Source: Azonexus sp.
GTDB lineage: Bacteria; Pseudomonadota; Gammaproteobacteria; Burkholderiales; Rhodocyclaceae
NCBI RefSeq assembly: GCF_023150235.1
Contig: NZ_JAKLLH010000003.1
Location: forward strand, 87,176-151,175
DNA: 64,000 nucleotides
Direction of reading: 5' to 3'
Part shown: positions 37,048 through 46,395 of the stretch, one piece after another
Layout: every line of letters begins with the position of its first letter
Numbering within the stretch: position 1 is the stretch's first letter
Position numbers and translations under genes: made by a program
Notes under the pieces: generated by a model
The model's database searches: none
The model's input: only the letters and a program-made list of their open reading frames with translations
Told to the model about the DNA's origin: nothing

Positions 37048-38001
37048 TCAGCCGCGATGGTCGAGCCAGTAAGCCAGGCCCTGAGCATTGAGTTCGAGGT
37101 CGGTGGCCAGCACCTCAATAATCTCGGCTTCCGGCAAGGTGCAGCCGTGCGCCCGCAACTCGCTCAGCAGGTAGGCGGTGATCCCCGCCTTGATCGCGGC
37201 GTGACGCCCCTCGCCGGCAGCGGCATGCTGCTCGGCAATCGCCACCAGCCGGTCGAGGCGGCGGCGCAATGCCTCGGCCTGCGCCGGCACGTCGTGCACC
37301 TGCGCGTAATGCGTCAGGTACATCGCCGTCGGCGCAAAGCGCATCAGGCGATCGATCGAGGCGTGCATCTCGACCGGGTCGAACTGCGTCGGCGAAGTGG
37401 TCGGCAGGATGAACTGACGGACATCGCCGCCGTCCCCGACATCGAACTCGCGGTACGACAAACCGAACATGTCGCCGGTAAAAATCGCGCCGCTTTCACG
37501 GTCGACCACGCAAATATGGTGTTTTGCATGCCCCGGGGTATCGATGCACACCAGTTCGCGCCCCCCCAATTTCAGCACCAGCCCATCGTGGGCATCCACG
37601 ATACGCTCAGCCGGAATGGGCAAAATATCGCCGTAGACCGTGTCAACGTACGCCTGACCATAAACAGCGGTGACGCCGGCCACCAGCCTGGACGGCTCGG
37701 CCATGTGGCGCGAACCGCGCGGATGCACCACCAGCTTGGCCTTGGGCAATTCGCGCATCAGCGTGCCGGCACCGCCGGCGTGGTCGAGGTGGATGTGGCT
37801 GAGGATGATGTAATCGACCGCATCGCGACCCAGGCCCAATTGATCGAGCGCCGTCAGCACATTCGGCAGCGAATCGTTGCTGCCGGTATCGACCAGCGCC
37901 ACCCGGCCGTCGTCAACAATCAAGTGGATCGCCGCCAGGATCGGACGGACATAGCCGGCGTCAAAGGCATGAATGCCGTGTTGGTAAGTTCTCCAGTCCA
38001 T
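37048..38001 (-). CDS. MBL-fold metallo-hydrolase
   Basis: Metallo-beta-lactamase-fold hydrolase of 317 aa. The zinc motif HIHLDH is at 69-74, followed by VDTGSN earlier (38-42), TPGHAKHH near 155, GDMFG, and a further His in LTHYAQVHD. It resembles the glyoxalase-II/ lactonase-like subgroup with a C-terminal helical extension of about 90 residues. The start at 38001 (MDWRTYQ) follows AAGGA by 6 nt; earlier in-frame ATGs at 38016 and 38043 are less likely. Substrate unknown. Confidence 0.85.
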   Translation of the reverse strand: MDWRTYQHGIHAFDAGYVRPILAAIHLIVDDGRVALVDTGSNDSLPNVLTALDQLGLGRDAVDYIILSHIHLDHAGGAGTLMRELPKAKLVVHPRGSRHMAEPSRLVAGVTAVYGQAYVDTVYGDILPIPAERIVDAHDGLVLKLGGRELVCIDTPGHAKHHICVVDRESGAIFTGDMFGLSYREFDVGDGGDVRQFILPTTSPTQFDPVEMHASIDRLMRFAPTAMYLTHYAQVHDVPAQAEALRRRLDRLVAIAEQHAAAGEGRHAAIKAGITAYLLSELRAHGCTLPEAEIIEVLATDLELNAQGLAYWLDHRG

Positions 38002-38108
38002 TTTTTTCCTTGTCATCCCCATCGAAAACACGCTTGAAATCATGCCGGATCGCCACTGGACGGCCTGCAGCGCAAGCCTCGACCGCCCCGCGCGCGGAAC
38101 CCGGACGT

Positions 38109-38155
38109 AAAAAACCCGCCAGTCGGTGCATCGTCGAAAAGCGGGCCGGGCGGGT
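38109..38155 (-). terminator. Terminator-like hairpin upstream of the MBL gene
   Basis: On the minus strand ACCCGCC and GGCGGGT enclose a 28-nt loop and are followed by six T. It points toward the MBL gene start about 108 bp further on, so it would either end a short transcript from 38.2-38.5 kb or attenuate the MBL gene. Confidence 0.5.
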
Positions 38156-38199
38156 CACAGCGATTCTAGGGGCTCCCCCCCACCCGGTCAATTCCGAGT

Positions 38200-38493
38200 T
38201 CACTCCGAGTTCAAGGCTCCAAGTTCAAGGGCAAGGATTGCCGACGGCGTCTTTCTCTTGCCCCGCCCCCGGCAGCTCATGTGAAACTCATCGCCGCCCA
38301 CCGGAAATACGATGCCATGGACGCTGAAACCGTAAAGATGGAGTTTTGACGCCGGCAGGCCATGCAGACGATAATCGCGCTTTCCGACATAGTTTTCCCT
38401 GGCCGGCTGCGGCGAGGCGGGCAGCCAACGGACAACCGGACGACTTACCGGAAGAACATCGCGGCAGTCAGCGGCAAGGGCTAACGAAATCAA
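38200..38493 (-). CDS. Doubtful 97-aa open frame
   Basis: An open frame starting ATG at 38493 and ending before the hairpin at 38.1 kb. It encodes 97 residues with a basic patch (CRGRGKRK) and no domain I recognise. Its stop is followed by a terminator-like hairpin on the same strand, which is the only support. It is divergent from trpG. It may be no gene at all. Confidence 0.25.
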   Translation of the reverse strand: MISLALAADCRDVLPVSRPVVRWLPASPQPARENYVGKRDYRLHGLPASKLHLYGFSVHGIVFPVGGDEFHMSCRGRGKRKTPSAILALELGALNSE

Positions 38494-38508
38494 AGGGATA
38501 GCCTTTAT

Positions 38509-39081
38509 ATGCTGCTCATGATCGACAATTACGACAGCTTCACCTACAACCTCGTCCAGTACTTCGGCGAGCTGGGGCAGGAAGTCAAGGTATATCGCAA
38601 CGACGCCATCACCCTGGCGGACATTGCCCGCCTGGCACCGGATTACCTGGTGATTTCCCCCGGTCCTTGCGCGCCGGCGCAGGCGGGCATTTCACTGGCC
38701 GCGATCCGCGAATTCTCGGGAAAGATTCCCCTGCTTGGCGTCTGCCTCGGACACCAGTCGATCGGCGAAGCCTTCGGCGGCCGCATCGTGCACGCCCAAC
38801 AGCTGATGCACGGCAAGGTATCGCCGGTGCAGCACAAGAATCTCGGCGTCTTTCGCGGCCTGCCCAATCCCCTGACCTGCACGCGTTACCACTCGCTGGC
38901 CATCGAGCGCGACAGCCTGCCCGACTGTCTGGAAATCACCGCCTGGACCGACGACGGCGAAATCATGGGCGTCCGCCACAAGACGCTGGCCGTCGAAGGC
39001 GTGCAATTCCACCCCGAATCCATCCTCACCGAATGCGGTCACGATCTGCTCGACAACTTCCTCAAGGAACACCGGCCATGA
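38509..39081 (+). CDS. trpG: Anthranilate synthase component II (glutamine amidotransferase)
   Basis: TrpG/PabA (190 aa) supplies ammonia from glutamine to anthranilate synthase (and in many bacteria to aminodeoxychorismate synthase). The catalytic triad is visible: Cys79 in [11 protein letters not shown], and His168 and Glu170 in VQFHPES. Start [20 protein letters not shown] is typical. AAGGG precedes the ATG by about 10 nt. The stop overlaps trpD (ATGA). trpE, often directly upstream, is absent here. Confidence 0.97.
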   Translation: MLLMIDNYDSFTYNLVQYFGELGQEVKVYRNDAITLADIARLAPDYLVISPGPCAPAQAGISLAAIREFSGKIPLLGVCLGHQSIGEAFGGRIVHAQQLMHGKVSPVQHKNLGVFRGLPNPLTCTRYHSLAIERDSLPDCLEITAWTDDGEIMGVRHKTLAVEGVQFHPESILTECGHDLLDNFLKEHRP

Positions 39082-40103
39082 ATCCGCAAGAAGCACTACA
39101 GCGCGTCATCGAACACCGCGAGATATTTCACGACGAAATGACCGCGCTGATGCGCCAGATCATGAGTGGCGAAGTATCGCCGGTCATGGTCGCGGCCATC
39201 GTTGCCGGACTACGCGTCAAGAAGGAAACCATCGGCGAAATCGCCGCCGCCGCCTCGGTCATGCGCGAACTGGCAACCCCGGTCAAGGTGCCGTACGACC
39301 GCCGCTTCGTCGACATCGTCGGCACCGGCGGCGACTCGGCGCACAGCTTCAACATCTCGACCACCTCGATCTTCGTTGCCGCCGCCGCCGGCGCCAAGGT
39401 AGCCAAGCATGGCGGGCGCAGCGTCTCGTCCAGCTCTGGCAGCGCCGACGTTCTCGAAGCCCTGGGCGCCAACATCATGCTCTCGCCGGAGCAAGTAGCC
39501 GCCTGCATCGAGGAAACCGGCATCGGCTTCATGTTCGCCCCCAACCACCACAGCGCGATGAAGCACGTCGCCCCCATCCGCCGCGAAATGGGCGTGCGCA
39601 CCCTCTTCAACATCCTCGGCCCGCTCACCAACCCCGCGGCGGCGCCCAACACCCTGATGGGCGTCTTCCACCCCGACCTGGTCGGCATCCAGGTCCGCGT
39701 CATGCAACGCCTGGGCGCCGAACGCGTCCTGGTCGTCCACGGACGCGACAATCTTGACGAAATATCGCTCGGCGCATCGACGCTGGTCGGCGAACTGCAA
39801 GACGGCGAAATCCGTGAATACGAGATCCATCCGGAAGACTTCGGCCTGCAAATGCTCTCCTTGCGCCACCTGCGCGTCGGCAGCGCCGCCGAATCGAAGG
39901 CGATGATGCTCGGCGCCCTGGAAAACCAACCCGGCGCCGCCCGCGAAATCGTCTGCCTCAACGCCGGCGCCGCGCTCTACGTCGCCAACGTCGCCACCAG
40001 CCTCGCCGCCGGCATCGCCCTCGCCCGCGAGGCGATTGTCAGCGGCGCCGCCCGCGCCAAACTCGACCAGTTCGTGCAATGCACGCAACGACTGGCCACC
40101 TGA
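39078..40103 (+). CDS. trpD: Anthranilate phosphoribosyltransferase
   Basis: TrpD (341 aa) joins anthranilate to PRPP. The PRPP-binding motif [14 protein letters not shown] is at about 81-94, and [21 protein letters not shown] follows. The ATG overlaps the trpG stop; the long upstream frame extension runs through trpG out of its frame and is not real. Gene order trpG-trpD-trpC is common in proteobacteria. Confidence 0.97.
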   Translation: MNPQEALQRVIEHREIFHDEMTALMRQIMSGEVSPVMVAAIVAGLRVKKETIGEIAAAASVMRELATPVKVPYDRRFVDIVGTGGDSAHSFNISTTSIFVAAAAGAKVAKHGGRSVSSSSGSADVLEALGANIMLSPEQVAACIEETGIGFMFAPNHHSAMKHVAPIRREMGVRTLFNILGPLTNPAAAPNTLMGVFHPDLVGIQVRVMQRLGAERVLVVHGRDNLDEISLGASTLVGELQDGEIREYEIHPEDFGLQMLSLRHLRVGSAAESKAMMLGALENQPGAAREIVCLNAGAALYVANVATSLAAGIALAREAIVSGAARAKLDQFVQCTQRLAT

Positions 40104-40123
40104 CCCGCAACGAGCAGAGCAAG

Positions 40124-40915
40124 ATGTCCGATATCCTGAACCAGATCATCGCCACCAAACAGCGGGAAGTCGCCGCCGCCCAGACGGAAAAGCCGCTCTC
40201 CGCCCTCGCCGCCGAAGCCGCCGCCCAGCCGGTGACCCGCGACTTCGTCGCCGCGATCCGCCACAAGCTCGATCACGGTCAACCCGCCGTCATTGCCGAA
40301 ATCAAGAAGGCCAGCCCATCCCGGGGCGTGATCCGCCCGGACTTTCAGCCCGACGAAATCGCCCGCAGCTACGCCCGGCACGGCGCCGCCTGCCTCTCCG
40401 TTCTCACCGACCGGCCATACTTCCAGGGCGCGCCGGAATACCTGCGGGCAGCCCGTGCCGCCTGCGAACTACCGGTACTGCGCAAAGATTTCATGGTCGA
40501 CGCCTACCAGGTCGTCGAAACACGGGCCATGGGCGCCGACTGCATCCTGCTCATCGCCGCCGCCCTCGACCTCGCCCGGATGCAGGCGCTGGAAGAGCAG
40601 GCGCGACAACTCGGCATGGCGGTACTGGTCGAAGTACACAACGGCGACGAACTGAGCGCCGCCCTGCAGCTGCAAACCCCGCTGATCGGAATCAACAACC
40701 GCAACCTGCGCAGCTTTGAAGTCAGCCTGCAAACCACGCTCGACCTGCTGACGCGAATTCCCGCCGACCGCATCGTCGTCACCGAAAGCGGCATCCTCCG
40801 CCCCGAGGACGTCGCCCTGATGCGCGCCCACCAGGTCGCCACCTTCCTGGTCGGCGAAGCCTTCATGCGCGCCGACGACCCGGGAATGGAACTGGCGCGG
40901 CTCTTCGCCGGCTAA
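40124..40915 (+). CDS. trpC: Indole-3-glycerol phosphate synthase
   Basis: TrpC (263 aa) closes the indole ring. [19 protein letters not shown] is a typical start; conserved [44 protein letters not shown] and VTESGI are all present. A frame extension of 15 codons overlaps trpD and lacks family sequence. It is a stand-alone trpC, not fused to trpF. Confidence 0.97.
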   Translation: MSDILNQIIATKQREVAAAQTEKPLSALAAEAAAQPVTRDFVAAIRHKLDHGQPAVIAEIKKASPSRGVIRPDFQPDEIARSYARHGAACLSVLTDRPYFQGAPEYLRAARAACELPVLRKDFMVDAYQVVETRAMGADCILLIAAALDLARMQALEEQARQLGMAVLVEVHNGDELSAALQLQTPLIGINNRNLRSFEVSLQTTLDLLTRIPADRIVVTESGILRPEDVALMRAHQVATFLVGEAFMRADDPGMELARLFAG

Positions 40916-41219
40916 GCGTTCCCCAGTCGCAAGGCGCGGAAGCCGGACCAGCCCGGCCCTCCGCGCCCCCCGCAGCATCAGCGAGCCGCACCCGCCGTCC
41001 GCGCCCAAAAAACAAGCATGCCGAAACGAAACACCGGCCCCATCGCCCGCCGGGGTGTTGCGAGAATGCAACAACACCGCCACGGGATTCCCCTTTTCAG
41101 GGCAATGGCGTTTGTATTGCCCGCCGCCTGTGCCAGAATCCCCCCAACTTCTCGATCCGAGAGGTAAAGCTTGGTTCCTCCCCGGAGGCGCCAAAACTAA
41201 CCACTAAGGAGAAATTTAG
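40916..41219 (+). promoter_or_regulatory. trpC-porin intergenic region with hairpin and porin promoter
   Basis: A 304-bp gap without a gene. An imperfect hairpin at 41030-41059 (AACACCGGC ... GCCGGGGTGTT) may end the trp transcript, but has no T-run. A possible promoter is TTGTAT (41112-41117), 16 bp, CAGAAT (41134-41139). The porin leader of about 75 nt holds a small hairpin (CCTCCCCGGAGG) and a strong AAGGAG ribosome site. Confidence 0.45.
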
Positions 41220-42287
41220 ATGCAGAAGAAACTGATCGCCCTGGCCGTCGCCGGCCTGGCTTCCACCGCTGCCTTCGCTCAAACCAACGTCACCGTTTAC
41301 GGTGTCATGGACGCAACCTTCGACTACGTCGGCGCCTCCCAGAGCACCGCCGCCACCAAGGTCAAGAACGACGGCCGCGTTTCCGCCAACAGCTCCTACC
41401 TCGGCTTCAAGGGTACCGAAGACCTGGGCAACGGCCTGAAGGCTGTCTTCCAGATCGAAGGCGGCGTGAACAACGATAGCGGCGGCACCTGGGGCGGCAT
41501 GAACCGTGACACCTACGTCGGCCTGAACGGCGGCTTCGGTACCGTGCTGGCTGGTAACCTGACCGGCGCTGGCCGTGCTCTGGGTGCCAAGCTCGACGTC
41601 AACGCCGGTGCTACCGGTATCGGCTATCAAGGCGCCCTGTATGGCTACAACAACGCTGGCCGCACCACCGTTGATGATCGCACCGCCAACGCCATCGCCT
41701 ACGTCTCCCCGAACTTCTCTGGCTTCTCCGCCATGGCCGCCTGGGGCGCCGGTTCCGAGCAGAAGGACACCGCTACCCGTGCCGACAACGTCTGGTCGCT
41801 GGGCCTGAACTACGCTACCGGCCCGTTCTACGCCGGCTATGCCTTCACCCAGGTTGACAACGTTGCCGCCGGCAACGATGCCAAGGCCAAGAGCCACCGT
41901 GTTGGCGGCATGTTCAAGTTCGCAGCCGGTCAAGTCGGCCTGCTGTGGGATCGTACCGACCTGAACACCTCCGACAACACCGACAGCGCCCGCAACGTCT
42001 GGGTTCTGAACGGCAAGTTCAATGTTGGCGCCAAGGGTGCGGTCATCGCCGGTTACGGCAAGGCTGGCGACGTTGGCAACGCCAACAACACCGGCGCCAC
42101 CCACGCCTTCGTCGGTTACGAGCACAGCCTGTCCAAGCGTACCGTCCTCAAGGCCATCTACGCTCAAGTTCGTAACGAAGCCGGTGCCAACTACAACTTC
42201 TACAATGCCGCTACCGGCCAAGTCGCTGGCACCGTTGCCGGCAACGACCCGAAGGGCTTCCAGGTTGGCGTTCGCCACTCCTTCTAA
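41220..42287 (+). CDS. General outer-membrane porin
   Basis: Trimeric general porin of the betaproteobacterial type (355 aa). A signal peptide ends at about Ala20 (AVAGLASTAAFA), then QTNVTVYGVMDATFDYV. The barrel shows the family pieces SSYLGFKGTEDLGNGLKAVFQIE and GGFGTVLAGNLTG, and ends in the outer-membrane signature with terminal Phe (VGVRHSF). Codon use is strongly biased (GGC, AAC, ACC, GAA), as for a very highly expressed gene. A strong terminator follows. Confidence 0.96.
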   Translation: MQKKLIALAVAGLASTAAFAQTNVTVYGVMDATFDYVGASQSTAATKVKNDGRVSANSSYLGFKGTEDLGNGLKAVFQIEGGVNNDSGGTWGGMNRDTYVGLNGGFGTVLAGNLTGAGRALGAKLDVNAGATGIGYQGALYGYNNAGRTTVDDRTANAIAYVSPNFSGFSAMAAWGAGSEQKDTATRADNVWSLGLNYATGPFYAGYAFTQVDNVAAGNDAKAKSHRVGGMFKFAAGQVGLLWDRTDLNTSDNTDSARNVWVLNGKFNVGAKGAVIAGYGKAGDVGNANNTGATHAFVGYEHSLSKRTVLKAIYAQVRNEAGANYNFYNAATGQVAGTVAGNDPKGFQVGVRHSF

Positions 42288-42316
42288 TCTGACCCGTTCA
42301 GCTTAGTCAAGCCAAG

Positions 42317-42343
42317 CGACCGCCTTCGGGCGGTCGTTTTTTT
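42317..42343 (+). terminator. Rho-independent terminator after the porin gene
   Basis: GACCGCC and GGCGGTC arms with a TTC-type loop, followed by seven T. About 30 bp past the porin stop. Confidence 0.92.
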
Positions 42344-42483
42344 GCGCCAGCAAAACCCCTCTCCCAGCCACGCAATGCCACGGAGATTGGCGCAATTTGC
42401 TACAATCGGCGGTTTTTCATGTCCGCCGGCAATTCATCCTCACCCATCCGGACTTGCCGCAGGCCATGCGGAAATGGAAATCG

Positions 42484-43311
42484 ATGCCCAAAGCAAGCAT
42501 GACCTCGGCCATCGCCACGATCAGCAACGACTGGCGCCTGCGCCCCCTGATCGCCAGCCTCCTCCGCCGACGGATAGAAGCAAAATTTCGCGGCTCCATA
42601 CTCGGCATTGCCTGGGTTGTTCTCCTGCCCCTGGCCATGCTCGCGGTCTATACCCTGGTTTTTGAGCACTTCCTCAAGATCCGCTGGCCTGGCGCCCAAG
42701 CCTCGGGCGGCGTCGAAACCGCGCTCAGGATTTATATCGGCCTGCTGGTACTCAACTACTTCGCCGAAAATCTGAGCGTGGCGCCGCAATTGATTCTCGA
42801 ACACCAGCAATTCGTCAAGAAAATCGTCTTTCCCCTGCCCGTACTCGCCTACGTTGCCACGCTCGCCAGCCTGCTCCCCTTCATCCTCGGCCTGGGAATC
42901 GCCTTCCTTTTCCTGTTTTTCCTGCCGCAAGCCCATCACCTGCCCCACCCCTGGCTCCTGCCGGCATCGCTCCTCCCGCTTCTCTTCTGGGGACTGGCCA
43001 TTCAATGGTGGCTCGCCGCCATCGGCGTCTTCGTCAGGGATCTCGGACACCTGGTCGGCCCCCTGATCTCCCTGCTGATGTTCCTCTCCCCGATCTTCTA
43101 CGACCGGGCCAGCATTCCCCTTCCCTGGCAGGACTGGCTACTGCTCAATCCGCTCACTCTGCCGATCGAAAGCCTCCGCGCCCTCTTCTTCGCCAGCACC
43201 CCGCCTTCACTCTCCGGGCTAGCACTCAACCTGCTGCTGGCCCTTCTGCTCGCCACCAGCGGGCGTTACCTCTTCACCCGCCTGCAACCAGGATTCGCCG
43301 ATGTCATCTGA
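42484..43311 (+). CDS. wzm: ABC-2 polysaccharide export permease (Wzm type)
   Basis: Inner-membrane permease (275 aa from the ATG at 42484) of an ABC exporter for lipid-linked surface polysaccharide. It has about six membrane helices and the family signs RRRIEAKFRGSILGIAWVVL near the N-terminus and VFVRDLGHLVGPLISLLMFLSPIFYD. Other ATGs at 42397, 42466 and 42499 are possible starts; 42484 has GGAAA a few bases upstream. It overlaps the ATPase gene by 11 bp. Confidence 0.87.
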   Translation: MPKASMTSAIATISNDWRLRPLIASLLRRRIEAKFRGSILGIAWVVLLPLAMLAVYTLVFEHFLKIRWPGAQASGGVETALRIYIGLLVLNYFAENLSVAPQLILEHQQFVKKIVFPLPVLAYVATLASLLPFILGLGIAFLFLFFLPQAHHLPHPWLLPASLLPLLFWGLAIQWWLAAIGVFVRDLGHLVGPLISLLMFLSPIFYDRASIPLPWQDWLLLNPLTLPIESLRALFFASTPPSLSGLALNLLLALLLATSGRYLFTRLQPGFADVI

Positions 43312-44530
43312 GCACCCTACCGGCGACCCCGTCCTGCGCCTCGAAAATGTCGGCAAATGCTACCGGCGCTACGCCCGTCCCCTGGACTGGGTGAAAGAAC
43401 GCCTCTTCAGGAAAAACCTGGCCGTCGAACACTGGGCGCTGCGCGACATCGATCTCGAACTCCCGCGCGGCACCTCGCTCGGGCTGCTCGGCCGCAACGG
43501 TGCCGGCAAGTCCACCCTGCTGCAGCTAATCGCCGGCACCCTCATGCCCTCCACCGGGCGCATTGCAAGAACCGGGCGCATTGCCGCCCTGCTCGAACTC
43601 GGCGCCGGCTTCAACCCCGACTTCACCGGCCTGGAAAACGCCCGCCTCAACGCCGCAATCATGGGACTCACGGTCGACGAGATCGAAGACAGGATTCCCG
43701 GCATCATCGAATTCTCCGGCATCGGCGACGCCATTCACCGCCCGGTCAGAACCTATTCCAGCGGAATGTTCGTCCGCCTGGCCTTTGCGGTCGCCACGGC
43801 CAGCGACCCGGACATCCTGATCGTCGACGAAGCCCTTTCCGTCGGCGACGGTGCCTTTGCCAGAAAATCATTCGACCGGATCATGGAAATCCAGGAAAGA
43901 GGCGCTTCGCTGCTCTTCTGCTCCCACTCCCTCTACCAGATCGAACGGCTATGCCAGCGGGCGCTGTGGATCGACCGGGGGCGCCTGATGTACGACGGCC
44001 CCGCCAAGGAAGCCATCCTTGCCTACCAGGAAGCACTCGACCGCGACATCCTCTCGGAACACAAGCACGCCCCGGCACGCCCCGGAGACAACGGCACCCC
44101 ACCCGCCAGCGGCACGGCGCGCATTAGCGCGGTAGCCATTCAGCGCGACGGGCAAGCCGTCGACGGAGAAATCATCGAATGCGAAACCGGCAGGACAACA
44201 CTCACCCTGGACATCGGCATCGATCTCTCCCACGACATTCCCCTGCCCCGCGTGGCCGTTTCCCTGCACACCCTTTCCGGGATCATGGTTTTCGGCACCG
44301 GCAACTTCGACCAGCCCGAAGCCCTCAAGCGCGTACGTCCCGGCCATGCGGAAATTCGCTTCACCCTGCCGGCGATGCCGCTCCTACCGGGCCACTACCG
44401 TCTCGACCTGGGCGTCTTTTGCGAAAATGGCATCCATTTTTACGAAGTCATCAGCCCCCTGGCCCGCCTTCACTTTTCGCATCCCGCCCCCACCCAGGGC
44501 CTCTGCATCCTCCCGCACACCTGGAGCTGA
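43301..44530 (+). CDS. wzt: ABC polysaccharide export ATPase (Wzt type) with C-terminal domain
   Basis: ATPase (409 aa) partner of the permease. Walker A GRNGAGKST is near 64, signature YSSGMFVRLAFA and Walker B ILIVDEALSVGD follow. The C-terminal about 150 residues (from about 260) form an extra beta-rich domain as in Wzt proteins that read the chemical cap at the sugar-chain end. This implies the exported chain is finished by a terminal modification; the methyltransferase two genes on is a candidate for making it. Confidence 0.93.
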   Translation: MSSEHPTGDPVLRLENVGKCYRRYARPLDWVKERLFRKNLAVEHWALRDIDLELPRGTSLGLLGRNGAGKSTLLQLIAGTLMPSTGRIARTGRIAALLELGAGFNPDFTGLENARLNAAIMGLTVDEIEDRIPGIIEFSGIGDAIHRPVRTYSSGMFVRLAFAVATASDPDILIVDEALSVGDGAFARKSFDRIMEIQERGASLLFCSHSLYQIERLCQRALWIDRGRLMYDGPAKEAILAYQEALDRDILSEHKHAPARPGDNGTPPASGTARISAVAIQRDGQAVDGEIIECETGRTTLTLDIGIDLSHDIPLPRVAVSLHTLSGIMVFGTGNFDQPEALKRVRPGHAEIRFTLPAMPLLPGHYRLDLGVFCENGIHFYEVISPLARLHFSHPAPTQGLCILPHTWS

Positions 44531-44593
44531 AGCCCGGCACCACCCCCGGCAACCGCCTCGAAGACCTGCAAGAAATTCCCGGAAACACGCCAA

Positions 44594-45439
44594 TTGACCG
44601 CCCCCTCATCGCGCCCGGAGCCGCACGGCCTGCCCCCCTACGACATCCAGATGCCCCGCATGGAGCGCCTGCGTTTTGACCTGCGCGCCCTCTGGCTGCG
44701 CCTGACCGAAAACCCGGAACAACACTGGCAACAAGTCCCCGCCGACTTTGCCGCTTTTCGCCGCTACGTCCGCGATCAGGTCTACCGCTACGCCCCGGCC
44801 TACTTCGAGCCGGTAAGCCTCGAAGCACACCCCGACGCCGAGCCCTTGCTACGCCAGGGCCTGCCAATGCTGCACTGCTTCATCCACCACGGCTTTTTCC
44901 CCCTGATCGCCTTCATCCTCACCCATCGTCTCGGGCACCCCTGCACCACCATCGGCACCGCTCCCGGCCGCAATCTCGCCCCGGCGGTCAACCCGGATCA
45001 CCTCTACTGGAAATACGCCTTCTACCACCAGGCAAAACGCTGGCTGGGAACCCGCTTCATCTTCAGCGACGAACCACCGCGCGTCGCCATCGACTGGCTC
45101 AAGGCACACGGCTCGCTCACCGCCGCGGTCGACGTCATCGAAACCGGAATCGAACGCAAGACGCGCCGAGTCCTCATCGACGGCAAAACCCTGGCCCTGC
45201 CGGAAACAGCCACCCGTCTGGCACGTCTTTCGGGTCGCCCGCTCGTTGCCGCCTCGCTCTACCACGGTCAACAGGGCATCGTGCTCAAAATTGGTGCCCC
45301 CCGTTTCATTCCCGACAAACACAGCGAAGACGCCGCCTTTCAAGCCGTTGCCGAAGACCTCTTCCAACCCTACCTGGCATTTCCCGAACAGCGGTTTTTC
45401 GACCTTTTCGCCGCCTTCGCCGTCAAGGATCACCCCTGA
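44594..45439 (+). CDS. Predicted LpxL-like lipid A acyltransferase family protein
   Basis: 281 aa from a TTG start at 44594 (GGAAA about 9 nt upstream). The sequence has a His-His-Gly core (MLHCFIHHGFFPL at about 92-104), PCTTIGTA, then RVLIDGKTLALPETATRLA and RPLVAASLYHGQQGIVLKIG. These recall the lysophospholipid acyltransferase fold of LpxL/HtrB-like proteins, which add acyl chains to lipid A or other lipids. The usual H-x4-D/E motif is not clear, so the assignment is tentative. Gene position between the exporter and transferases points to surface glycan or lipid work. Confidence 0.55.
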   Translation: MTAPSSRPEPHGLPPYDIQMPRMERLRFDLRALWLRLTENPEQHWQQVPADFAAFRRYVRDQVYRYAPAYFEPVSLEAHPDAEPLLRQGLPMLHCFIHHGFFPLIAFILTHRLGHPCTTIGTAPGRNLAPAVNPDHLYWKYAFYHQAKRWLGTRFIFSDEPPRVAIDWLKAHGSLTAAVDVIETGIERKTRRVLIDGKTLALPETATRLARLSGRPLVAASLYHGQQGIVLKIGAPRFIPDKHSEDAAFQAVAEDLFQPYLAFPEQRFFDLFAAFAVKDHP

Positions 45440-45456
45440 ACCACCAAGGACCCGCC

Positions 45457-46386
45457 ATGCACATCCCCCTCTCAAGCTGGTACGACGACATTCTTGAACT
45501 CGACCCCGAGCACCTCGCCGGCTCCGACAGCTGGGCCGGACACATCCCCTTTGCCTTTTACCTGATCGCCGCCCTGGCCCCCAAAACCCTGGTCGAACTC
45601 GGCGTCTTCGCCGGCAACTCCCTCTTTGCCTTCGCCCAGGCCGCCAGCCGGCAGCAAATCGCCAGCCGCATCATCGGGATCGACACCTGGGAAAGCGACC
45701 CTCACTCCGGCGGCTACGACGGCGACAGCATCCATCGCCTGGTCTGCGAGCAGCAGGCCCGCTACCCGGACAAGGTGGAACTCAAGCGCGCCACCTTCGA
45801 CGCCATACGCCCCGACATCCCGGATAACACCATCGACCTTCTGCACATCGACGGTTACCACCACTACGACGCCGTCAGCCACGATTTCCACTCATGGCGC
45901 AGCGCGCTCAAACCGGAAGGCGTCATCCTCTTCCACGACATCGCCGTCCGCCGCGACGACTTCGGGGTCTGGCGCTTCTGGGACGAAATCAAGGCCTCCC
46001 ACGGCGTTGACCGTGTCATCGAGTTCTCGCACAGCAATGGCCTGGGAGTACTCTTCCTCGGCCCCGACGACGCCTACCCGGAAAAAATGCAAGCCCTGCG
46101 CAAGGCCTACGCCGGCGACCCGCAAGCCGTACAAACCTGCTTCCGCCTCGCCGGCGCGAGAATCGCCGAACATTTCGCCCACCGGCAAACCCGTCGCCTC
46201 GCCGATGAAGAAAAAGAGCGCCACGCCCAGGAACTGCACCGAGAACAAGCGGCACATACGGCGCAGCAAAACGAACTTGCGCGGCAGTTGAACATACTGC
46301 AAACCCAACATCGCCAGGTCATCGAATCCAGCAGCTGGCGATTGACCGCCCCCCTCCGCGCCCTGCGGCGAAAAACCGGTCTTTGA
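45457..46386 (+). CDS. Class I SAM methyltransferase with coiled-coil tail
   Basis: 309 aa. Residues about 40-165 form a class I methyltransferase fold of the Methyltransf_24 type: LVELGVFAGNSLFAF (SAM loop), IIGIDTWESD, TIDLLHIDGYHHYDAVSHDF and GVILFHDIA. Residues 245-290 are a Gln/Glu/Arg-rich coiled coil, ending in SSSWRLTAPLRALRRK, an ending often found on enzymes of O-antigen clusters. A sugar O-methyltransferase role, perhaps capping the exported chain, is inferred from context. Confidence 0.8.
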   Translation: MHIPLSSWYDDILELDPEHLAGSDSWAGHIPFAFYLIAALAPKTLVELGVFAGNSLFAFAQAASRQQIASRIIGIDTWESDPHSGGYDGDSIHRLVCEQQARYPDKVELKRATFDAIRPDIPDNTIDLLHIDGYHHYDAVSHDFHSWRSALKPEGVILFHDIAVRRDDFGVWRFWDEIKASHGVDRVIEFSHSNGLGVLFLGPDDAYPEKMQALRKAYAGDPQAVQTCFRLAGARIAEHFAHRQTRRLADEEKERHAQELHREQAAHTAQQNELARQLNILQTQHRQVIESSSWRLTAPLRALRRKTGL

Positions 46387-46395
46387 GGCCCGAAC

